Shown piece after piece: positions 55,011 to 64,000 of a DNA stretch of 64,000 nt. The stretch's first letter is position 1, and each line of letters starts with the position of its first letter. Position numbers and translations under genes: made by a program. Under the pieces are notes generated by a model. It did not search any database and had not been told where the DNA came from. It saw nothing but the letters and a program-made list of their open reading frames with translations. The stretch covers positions 62,001 to 126,000 of the forward strand of contig JASANG010001628.1 of NCBI GenBank assembly GCA_030248215.1, given 5' to 3'. The DNA is from Enoplolaimus lenunculus (lineage: Eukaryota > Nematoda > Enoplea > Enoplida > Thoracostomopsidae).

Positions 55011-56761
55011 ACAAGGTTGCAGAAAATCATAAATCTAAGAGATGCCGCTGATACATATTATATTACTAGTATGTAAATCTGTATGTGATAAATTAATTTC
55101 ACGCCTTGATACAGCATAGACAAAGGTTGCTCCGCAACAGTCAACCTGAAGGTTAAAATAAGTCAAAATTAATGTAAAAAAATAAATATTTGTCGGTTTC
55201 TTCCAGTTTAAAATATTTGGCAGCTGCAAAATTACAGCAAATATGAACAGATTCAGAAATAACACAAAGTTGTACAAAGTTGCTTAAGTCAGGCTGCGCT
55301 AATTGTTATACTCGTTCAACAGAAAACGAGCGTGTTCGTTTCCAAGTGCGTCGTTAAGATGTCTCATGCCAATCACAATGCAGTCTTGTACAATTAGAAA
55401 AAGTTAAGCACACCACTTTAATCATAAGCGTATACAATAGGTGTTAAAATATTTCGGTAACGAAGAAAATTTATTTGTAATACATAGCCGTGCAGGTCTG
55501 CCCATCAATTGCACGACTTTAAAGTATTCTTTTGTTAAACCTCTTACACAACCGTTGCTGCAACAAAACTACCAACAACCTTTAGCAATGTAGTTAAAAG
55601 CACAACCACAAAATGAATTGTCAACGACTGGGAAGAAGAAACATGAGTTACATTCAGACAACTACTTAAATCAAGATTTTGTTAAGTTTTATAGCTTTGA
55701 ATCAAATCGGAAGTTTTCAACAGACATCATAATTTAAGGCAACGATTATTCGTGGTAAAGTTTAGCCTAACGCTTGTTAAAGCAACTTTGCAGTGAGAGA
55801 CAGTTAGTGGTTTTGCAAAATAGTCATTCAACAATACCATGAACAAAAGCGGATTTGAGTCCCTCCATTGTAAACAAGAAAAACAAGACCAAGGCTATTC
55901 CACGGCTTGACAAATCCAAATTTCCGGTTCTTGCAGCATTGGCCAATCTAGAATAACAGCAATAACAAAATTTTTTAACCTTTGCGCATGTACAAACAGG
56001 AGTAGCAAAGGTTGATCTCCAGTACTATTGCTGTCTTGCGAGAAAACGCGACGTCCGTGAAAGTAACATGGGCTTATCGAATCAGGGATTCGTTAATTAA
56101 CATTGTATCTCCAATATTTGTCAATTAACACAATTTTGATGTTTGATTTGATTTGCTGTATACGTGTGCAAATTTTGTTGCCTGCAACTGCAGGAGTTCG
56201 CGAGTTTGAAAATCCTGCATTATATATTTGGTTACTGGAGCTATCCATATTTTTTAACATTCGCATAAGTGATGTAGCTAGTGCAAAGCGTTAAATTTCT
56301 TTTGTTAGGGATGTGGTTACTTCATGGTAGGAACCGGTACTTTAGTCCTTTAACTAAACAGCTGGAAAAGCGGTTTACGTGTTGATTCGAACTAGCGACT
56401 TTCTGCGTGTTAGGCAGACGCTGTTGCCGCTTCTATTTGGGCAAGTTTGTACAAATTCGGGTGCGTGCCGATTTTTTAACTTTTGCAGAAAATGAATGCT
56501 TGACAACTGCACTAAGTGCAAGCTGCGAAGTACCGCTAGCGATTCTTTCAAAATTGGCGTGTCTGGACTCCTTTTGACTATAGTTTGACTCCTAAACACA
56601 AAATATTTCGGGGGGTCCAAGCCGTGAAACTCCGCACCGCATAGGCCAGTTGGCGTTGAGGGGATTGAATCCTGGGTTATAAAATACGACTTATTTACTG
56701 TTAAGATATTTGCATTATTTTCCTAGAATTATTCGAAACTAATAAAGTAGCCAAAAGAATA
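55011..56761. promoter_or_regulatory. 1.75-kb divergent intergenic region between TENT4 and pICln
   Basis: The start codons of TENT4 (minus) and pICln (plus) face away from each other, so the core promoters and 5' UTRs of both must lie here or partly beyond. No TATA box, CpG-rich stretch or initiator stands out by eye. The tRNA-Val-like relic at 56385 lies 320 bp before the pICln start. Confidence 0.4.
56385..56450 (-). repeat. tRNA-like relic resembling tRNA-Val(AAC)
   Basis: On the minus strand a stem-loop TCTGC-CTAACAC-GCAGA would present anticodon AAC. It is followed by a B-box-like AGTTCGAATC. The 5' half (A-box, D arm) does not fold convincingly and the acceptor stem is missing. It is more likely a tRNA pseudogene or SINE piece than a working gene. 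Confidence 0.4.
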
Positions 56762-59700
56762 ATGGTTGAAGGGAATAATGCTGATAATACTGTTAGACTG
56801 GAACAGGGTAACGTAGCTGTGTTTTTTGGCACTGGAAGCATTGGTACGGGAACTCTTTGCATTTCAGAGAAGTAAGCGTATGTGGGTTACTTTTTCAGTT
56901 AACTTTGTAGCATAATACCGCTTTGCTTGCTGATTCTCAGCAGGGTGCGACCGGATACCAAAACTGACATTTCCTGACGCATTTTCGTGCTAAAAATTGA
57001 TTTATTTAAAAAACACTATCCGGTTAACATCCGGTTCCGGTAAAAAATCACTGTCCGGATCCGGTTCTGGTATCCTGTTTTTTGCGATCCGGTCACACCC
57101 TATCTATCCATAGGTTTAAAGCGTTGAGTATGTATAACACGCAGAGTAAAAAGATGCTCGTATATTAAACATATATATATTTGATCAGGCTATTGTAATA
57201 TACAGTAGTCAAAATGTGGAATGCAGTTTCGTTATGTGAAACTAAAACTTTTCGCAAACCGCTAAGTGTTTTGGCCAACTTTTTGTGATGAGCAAACAAA
57301 GGATGAATAAATGAATGTTTGGGCTCTGCTTTGAAAGTACGTCAATGTATGCGTCTACAAAAAACCACAGCCTATAGGAAACCTACCATTAGCTGCAAAG
57401 TTTTCTAAAAATCAAAAATTCCGGGGGGTCAAAGTGTAATGTTGAGGTTCTTATAAGGCATAAAAACCTAGAGACTACTTAGCAGTTGATTGTGAAGCGG
57501 CGTGGCTCAGTGGTAGCACCGTACTCTAGCCTACCCAACTTAGATAGTTCGATACTAAAGACGGTCATGTCCATATTCCCCTGGTGCGGTTCAAATCTTC
57601 ATGCGATTCAGTATTGTGGTAAAATGTTTACATCTGCTTTAAATATTTTACAGTGACGTATCATGGTCAGCGAATGATAGCCAGCGTTGTTTCACCCTTC
57701 AGTATCCGTCAATAGCACTGCATGCTGTGTCACGAGACTCATCAGCGTTTCCGCATTCTTGTATATACATGATGGTGGAAATGCCATCTAATGGTCAGTT
57801 CCTTTTTTTGGCAATATAAATGCTTGAACATAATTCCGTTTCCGTGTTCTGTGTTTAATGATGGCAATATTTTTTCAAGTTATATATCAGGACTTTTAAG
57901 AAACTTTTCTACAAAACGTGCAATGTATGATTCTCGCTGGTGGGGCAGGGCAGAAGTATTAACCTAATATCTGTTGCATTATTTGTTGCATTGAGATTTG
58001 TAAATCCTATTGTCCAGTTGCAATTGGACTACGGTTTCCGCTTCCGGTTTGATGTGGCTCGAGTCAGTTTGTAAACAGTTATTTTTGTTTCTTATACAAA
58101 CTAAGGTTTACGCCGTGGTCCGAAATATACACAAACGACTAGGGTCTCAACATAGACAGTAGAAATGTAACATTTCCGTAGCTCAATGTTTAGAAACTAA
58201 CAACCTTATATATACGATTTATGGTGCGTAAATCTAATAAGCTACATGTTTAGCTGATGTACTACAATGGTCATTACATGGCACAAAAACGCAACAGCCG
58301 GAAACGAATAAAATTTCCAAAGAACTGGCGAATGTAGATATTGATGTTGATGAAGGAACCGAAACCGAGACTAGCCTTGCCGCAGCGGCAACTAGTTCTA
58401 CTTCTACTACGGGAACACAGTTCAAAACGTCTAAGCAGGCATCGGGGCAGCGAGGTATTTTGTACGACTGGGCTCGCAGTTGCGCAGTTACTTCCTAATA
58501 ATGCGTAGTACGTGAAGCTTTAGAAACTTTGTAATTTCGAAATCGGATGTCTTCTGACGAGACGACGGCTATAATTTATAATCAGTAAACATGTTTTTTG
58601 TTTTCGTCTATTGCACAATTTAGAAGGAAACAATACTTGAAACAATTATTCGACGTTTTAATTGGATTAGATTGATTGTTTTGGAAGTGTGAAGTAAAAG
58701 GCGAAAGGTTTGTATTGATTAAATCAATATGAATATTTGCAGTTTAGTTTGGTAACCTTTAACTCAAACTGGATTAATATTTTTTAATCCGTTATAAGTA
58801 TATGCAGTCGTACAATAAGCGTTTGCGTTGATGTGGTTACTTTATAGTTTAAATTTGAACAGTCAAAGGGGTGTTGTGGTTTCAGCTTCTGTTTGAACAG
58901 TGCCGCTATGGTTTTCTTGAATGGACTTTTGTGTGTTGTGTTGAGGTATGTTGACTTTGAGTAAAATAAAGATTATGACGTGCAGGTTTAGACTGGTCAA
59001 TCTAACGTCTTTTGTAAAGTCTTAAGTTAATAATGGTATTTTGCTGCACAGATATCATTCCCGGTGTTGATGATGGCAACATAAGTGCTGAAGATAGTGA
59101 AGAAGAGAACATTGAACCTGGCGGCGAGCCCGAGATCAAAATCACGGAGATCCGGCTCGTACCTCAAGATCAAGACGCTTGTAAGTCAATAAGCTCAGAT
59201 AGCCCGAGTTGACACAAAACATTAGTAGTTGTCACAACGTTAGTCATTCATTTTGGAGATGGGAATCAGTGACTTGTAAATGAAATAGTTTTAATTATAG
59301 TCCGATAAAAATTCAATTTTTTATCTCGAGACATTATTAAGTCTCTTCCGGAAACCGTGTGCACCTGTGTTATAGTTATATTTAACTGTTGTTATGGGGC
59401 ATTTTGCGTAATGCTAAGTAATGTAGGTTGTTGGGTGTTATTTTAGTGGATACGTTATTTCAAATGCTCTCTGATTGTCAGGCACTACATCCTGACGAAG
59501 AAGATCCTTACTTTGGTGATTATTATGGTTTGTTCGATTACTGCCATATTGTCTCTATACACCTTGTGGTCTCTTATTGATCGCTATTTACCAATATTGC
59601 ATATATTTTGTGACTCATTATTATTTGTTGTCATATCTTATGCTCTTGATCATATATACGCCGTCGTGTTTTTATGTATACGTTGTGCTATAGATAATAA

Positions 59701-60289
59701 TTTTTTAATTGATCTTGGACCGAAAAGTGATATCCGGCCGCTCCCTGGTTCAGGGCATCCCGGCGCTTTATTCGAATTAGAATACGGTAGCGGACATATC
59801 AATTTGCAACAAGTCCTTTCTAAGGAGGAACCAATAATTTGACTAAAAATGAAGTTCTTGACCTATTTATTACAGGAGACAATGATGATTGTAACGATTA
59901 TCCAGGTGGCGTGGAATATTCGGGATTTTTTGGCGATAGATCTGGTGTTCAGCACTTAAGTCCTCAGGGTCAAGAAACGTTGCAACGGTTGAGCAATTTG
60001 ATACAATCGGATAGCTCGGGTGAAGACTCGCATCAACTCCCGCAGCAGCTAACGAACGGTAAGCAGGCATTGGGGTGGATTTTCTGTTATATGTAGCAGG
60101 CATGGTTCCAGCTGCAATAGAATTTTGAATTGGGATTTTGTTTGAATCCTGGCAGCATGTAGACTCAATCACGAAAGTTATGTTGAAATTCTGCAACTGT
60201 AGTTTATTTGAACAAATTAACATTTTAAAGGTAATGGTGGCGGAGATACGGAAATGGATTTTGAAGATGCGCCAAATGACAATACATAA
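56762..60289 (+). CDS. CLNS1A: pICln / CLNS1A methylosome subunit, 7 exons
   Basis: Exons: 56762-56871, 57654-57793, 58254-58454, 59052-59180, 59447-59527, 59876-60058, 60231-60289; 903 nt, 300 residues, frame exact. pICln binds Sm proteins, delivers them to the PRMT5 methylosome and chaperones snRNP assembly in the cytosol. The PH-like fold is seen in GTGTLCISE, FTLQYPSIALHAVSRD, IYMMVEM, then an acidic loop (AEDSEEEN) and EIRLVPQD, LFQMLSDCQALHPDEED. The C-terminal half has the conserved YPGGVE and LSPQGQETLQRL stretches and ends DTEMDFEDAPNDNT, like the acidic tail of vertebrate pICln. Vertebrate proteins are near 237 residues; the extra length is mainly exon 3 (67 codons). Exon 3 is symmetric in phase and could be skipped. 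The exon 5 donor (GTTTGT at 59528) is weak. The nearest poly(A)-like signals are ATTAAA at 60651 and AATAAA at about 61546; neither is certain. Confidence 0.92.
57495..57610 (+). repeat. tRNA-derived SINE-like segment in intron 1 of pICln
   Basis: GCGTGGCTCAGTGGTAGCACC is close to a pol III A-box and D arm. About 80 bp later CGGTTCAAATCTTC is B-box-like. The spacing and weak folding fit a SINE head more than a tRNA gene. Confidence 0.45.
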
Positions 60290-60762
60290 AAAATCGTGCT
60301 TATTGTTTATGTCATGTATCGCTCTGTGTTATGCTTCGTTTTTTATTTAATTACTTAAGATAGTAATCATGGTATGCAAACATATTTTCCCTGAGCTGTT
60401 GTCTTTTGGGTCAGTTTGATCTACCTGCGGCAAATAATTGAGGAAATGTGTTGAAACAGTGTGCTAAATGGGTATTGGATTGATAATTTTGTGGTATAAT
60501 AACTTTTTAACAAATAACACAGTATTTAATTTCTGCTTGAAAATGAAAGACGAGTAAACAACAATAGTGTAGATATAATTTTTGAGCATTCTGCCAAGCA
60601 AGTCTGTTGTAAACATTTAAACATACTGTATGTTTGACAAGACGCGTTGAATTAAAATGTAATGTCTTTGTGACTTGAGCAGTAGCAGAAATTTTATTTT
60701 TCGATGGCGTTGGTAGAGATCTAGAAGTGCAAAAGTGTCTTGAGATTTTTTGGCCCATGTTG

Positions 60763-61250
60763 CGCTGAGGGCTGTCTCGCTGTCCCGGAACAACGGCAAA
60801 CGGTAGTGCAGCGGGCAGTGGTGCAACCGGGAAGCGGGACAGTTGAGACAACGGGGCTAAACTTGAAAAATAAGCCGTAAACCAAAACGTAAGGTAAAGC
60901 GTAAGCCTGCGCCTAGGGCAAGCCTAAGTCTGCGCTCTAGGTCTCAGCCAAAGTTTTGAGCCTGAACCCAAGCCAGAGCCAAAACCTAGGCGTATCCCTA
61001 AGCTTAAGCCATAGCCTAACCTTAGCCTAAGTCTTATCCGAACTCCTAAGATTAGCCTAAGTTCAGCCTGCGCCTAAACGCACAGGCCTATTAACCCCTT
61101 TATTGTGTATTATTCAGATAAGTACATACATATACATGAGTTTTAAAACTAAGATTTGACGTAACCTTATAAAAAATATTTATGTACGTGTGCACAAACA
61201 CATTAAAACAGCACCTTTGTTGTCCCTGGACAGCGGGACGGCCCTCAGCG
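60763..61250. mobile_element. MITE with CGCTGAGGGC ends holding a CCTAAG-rich tract
   Basis: The left end CGCTGAGGGCTGTCTCGCTG pairs with the right end CAGCGGGACGGCCCTCAGCG. Positions 60890-61085 are a long run of degenerate GCCTAAG/GCCTAAGC hexamers. It lies about 470 bp past the pICln stop codon. Confidence 0.6.
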
Positions 61251-61966
61251 TATTACAATTGGCAATTATACTTTTGTAATTAGCAATTACATTTCTGCAA
61301 TCAACCATATGTACTCACGTTTTCAATGGCTGAGCTGGTTGCATTTACTTCATTTCACTTGTATGAATTTCAAGGTAAAATTATCGTAGGTGACTTTTCG
61401 GACTATTCTGAATGAAAGTATAATGCTCGTCGCATTTTAATTAAACTAGATTTGAGAAATTCACTTAAATATATATGCGAATTAAGCGATCTACAAAACA
61501 CATAAATTAGGTAAAAAGTTTTACTTGGTATCGCTAATATGAAACAATAAAACTATTTTCCCCCTAAAATTAATAAAATGGCTTTAAAAATAAATTTTTG
61601 GGTTAACAGAGTTTTTGTTTTCTGGCTCCGGTGCCGGTATTTTTTAACCTTCCGGTTCTGCTATTTTATAATTCCTGTTGCACCGTGTTGGATAGTGGAT
61701 ATGTTTCATATATCTAAAAATAGTGTAGTGTTCCATAGGTGTTGCCAAAATTGGACCCGGCTTCACTATCAACCACCACTGCTACAGTTTCATAGCTAAA
61801 CATAGATTGTGTTAAATTTTCTAGCTTCTGTCGGAAGGGACTCTATACAAATACATGTTGTCTATAGGATGTCAAGACATTACGTTAGTACACGCACATA
61901 TTTAAATACGGTGTGCACACATATTCACACGAATCATTCAACGTAAACAATTTAGTCCCTTCCGAT

Positions 61967-62150
61967 GGACGGCCAATGTAAAGAACGGGGGCGGAACAGT
62001 ATTATAAGCATATTCCTAAGCCTAAACGTAAGAATGGGCATATTCCTAAGCCTAAACCTAAGCCAAACAAAAAAGTCTAAAGCTTATAAGCTTACTCTCT
62101 TCTAGTCCCACAGAAAAACGTTCCGCCCCTCATCTTTACATGGGCCCGGT
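61967..62150. mobile_element. MITE family D copy with intact inverted ends and TTAGGC-like core
   Basis: The left end GCCAATGTAAAGAACGGGGG and the right end GGGGCGGAA-type bases before ATCTTTACATGGGCC are inverted. The middle has CCTAAGCCTAAAC runs. Other, less complete members: about 21535-21665, 23725-23890, 31430-31610, 35237-35385 and 44127-44255. All share AAGCTTAGG/GGCTTAGGCTTA runs and a GACC(C/T)TGTTCTATA end. Confidence 0.65.
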
Positions 62151-63173
62151 GGACTATGGACAATAACAGTTCCTGATTGACTGTCTAAAGGTTCAGACAA
62201 TGACATATTGACATCTACAGACAGTCTATAAAAAACTTAGTAGGGACAACGCGAGCACCTAAAAAGGAAGGAAAATATTTTTACAAATGTGCGTGCATTT
62301 TAACGTAGGTGACCCATTACTTGAGTGTTGCAATGTTGGCTACAGTTAATGTTTGCAATACATGAACTTTTTTGCTAAAATATGCAGTGGTCCAAATACC
62401 TTGACTTGTGAAACCTAGTCTTGGCAAAAAATTTAGTCTAAAACTAAAGCTTTTCTATTACACCTCTGATCTGTAAATGGACCAAGAAGTGCAAAATCGT
62501 TTATGCGTGTAAACGGTAAAATTTAAAGTATATGTAGTTTAAATTTTAAAGTCGGAGGTTCTCATCATGGGCTAAAATGTGTATTAATTTCGAGCTAGTG
62601 GATACGTAGACTAGCTTAAGCGAAGTCTTTGCAACCCAGTGTTCAGTTTTAAAACTATATTGAAAATCATCTCTTCTTAACCGTCAAGATTTTGGGTTTT
62701 ATTCTCATGGCCTATGGTAGATATAGGGCGCTGCTTACTAGATACAGGAAAACTGTTGCACCTAAACACTGGGAGGCTCTGTGTTAGTCTTAGGCTTACA
62801 AATATTCATACGCTTTAGTTTAGACGTACGGGTGTCCAGTTGATCAATGAAGTTTTGTTAAAATATGGTGGCCAACATGTTATGAATCAAATCATTTCTT
62901 AAGTTGCTTAGCTAGTAGCGGAATAGTGTTCCGTTTCCACTGCTAAAGTTGATTAGGTTTGGTTAATATATTTCTGGAAGGAAAGCCGCAACAAGCCTGT
63001 TGCAGCTTTACCGCAGTTATTATGGTTGCAATTTCAGTCAACTTTATACATTTTGTGTCTAACAAACATTAAAATTCTTTTTAAGTTGTGAAACCGCTGA
63101 ATAATTTTGGTCAAATTTTCATATTATGCTGGATTTATTTCATTAGCTACTATTTGAAAGAACGAAATTCGTA

Positions 63174-64000
63174 ATGTCTATGCAGAATGGCAATCTCGAT
63201 GGTCTTACAAACCAGGTAAATATGTAAAATGTTTATTATATGTAAAGTAACGCAACTTGCTGGACTTTCCCTGATAGAACGGGGGGTTGACTCACACACA
63301 GTCAAGTCTCCCGAACTTTCGGCCTGCCCAAAGGTTAGTGCCTTCACTTTTTTGAGGTTTAAGCCAAACCTCACATATTCTCTAATGTACACGTTAAAAA
63401 TGTTTATAACGACAACGAGCTCTCAACGTAAAAATATAACGCGAATAAAGCACTTTTGAAGGCATTTATTAACCAAAAATGCCTTTAAATGAGCTCCGAA
63501 GTGAATATTGTATAGTAACACCTGGCATATTCATATAACAAACACATAAAAATTGCCCCAGGTTGAGGTTGAACCCTGTGGAATCACCTCACACTCTTCA
63601 AATGTTGTGATAAGTTGAGTAGGCTAGGGTACGACGGTTTTTTTAGTTCTGAATTCTCAGCAGCTGAAAATAAGGGACGCTCCCAAGAGGTTTCGAACTC
63701 TGTATCTTGTTGGTTCTATGTTTTTACTGCTGCTGCATATGAAGATACTACATATGCAGCAGTGATTTTTACCGATGTGCAGCGTCAGAATGAGGTTATT
63801 ACTTGTCTCTATGCATCCGCATGTCACAGTCCTCAGGTTCAAACTGGCGAAAGCAGCTCAACAGAAACGAGATAAGAAAAGGCCAGATATTTAGGGCGTT
63901 TGCTTAATTGAATTGGGTAGACATGTATAGTTTATAATGTTTATTTGTTTTTCAGGTTAGACAGATTAATATAAATGACGGCAGTGGACCAACATCGGGT
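63174..64000 (+). CDS. Possible 5' exons of an unidentified gene running off the window
   Basis: A short open piece from ATG 63174 to 63215 (14 codons, MSMQNGNLDGLTNQ) ends at a CAG/GTAAAT donor. It joins in phase 0 to a piece beginning at 63956, after a pyrimidine-rich TTTTTCAG acceptor, which is open to the last base (VRQININDGSGPTSG). The combined peptide is Asn/Gly/Ser-rich, like the disordered start of many regulatory or RNA-binding proteins. I do not recognise it. The 740-bp gap between the two would be intron 1. The evidence is only splice-site quality and matching phase, so this remains tentative. It is on the same strand as pICln and about 2.9 kb downstream. Confidence 0.4.

Larger units (their letters stand above)
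60290..63173. other. Gene-free region downstream of pICln
   Basis: It includes the 3' UTR of pICln of unknown length, the MITE at 60763 and the family D copy at 61967. The remainder is unremarkable AT-rich DNA. Confidence 0.5.

Noticed and set aside
59513-59842. 109-codon frame with hydrophobic stretches between pICln exons 5 and 6
   Set aside because: It would be intron 5 of pICln; the exon 5 to exon 6 join keeps frame and restores the conserved sequence, so this is intron that happens to be open.

Overview
This is AT-rich animal (metazoan) nuclear DNA. Every multi-exon gene is interrupted by GT-AG introns of roughly 0.2-1.3 kb, the proteins are animal families, and the space between exons is crowded with short non-autonomous DNA transposons (MITEs). 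The protein sequences are close enough to vertebrate relatives to assign orthologous families. The compact introns and MITE load suggest an invertebrate, possibly an ascidian-like animal, but the species is a guess.

Layout. 1-7.3 kb: no gene, MITE copies. 7.3-19.0 kb (+): a 12-exon R7-type receptor tyrosine phosphatase (PTPRR/STEP/HePTP family) with a transmembrane segment, a kinase-interaction motif and one PTP domain. The PTP domain is split by a single 784-codon, glutamine-rich exon, the most striking thing in the window. 19-26.6 kb: no gene, many MITEs. 26.7-28.5 kb (-): an intronless SLC22-type transporter. 28.5-34.4 kb: repeats. 34.4-40.5 kb (+): an 8-exon PTPN9/MEG2-type phosphatase without a recognisable Sec14 domain. 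40.5-46.6 kb: repeats, including nested elements. 46.7-55.0 kb (-): a 12-exon TENT4 (PAPD5/PAPD7, Trf4/5) non-canonical poly(A) polymerase. 56.8-60.3 kb (+): a 7-exon pICln (CLNS1A) gene, divergent from TENT4. 63.2 kb to the end (+): a tentative first exon and second exon of a gene that leaves the window.

All exon chains were joined by eye. In each of the four multi-exon models the reading frame closes exactly across every junction and the product aligns with the family from my memory of the vertebrate proteins, so the models are strong. UTRs, promoters and transcription starts are not determined. The two phosphatases may share signalling roles (MAPK dephosphorylation for the R7 type, vesicle-linked phosphotyrosine for PTPN9). 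TENT4 and pICln are both RNA-metabolism genes. No functional link between neighbours can be shown from sequence alone. No CRISPR array, rRNA gene or convincing functional tRNA gene was seen.
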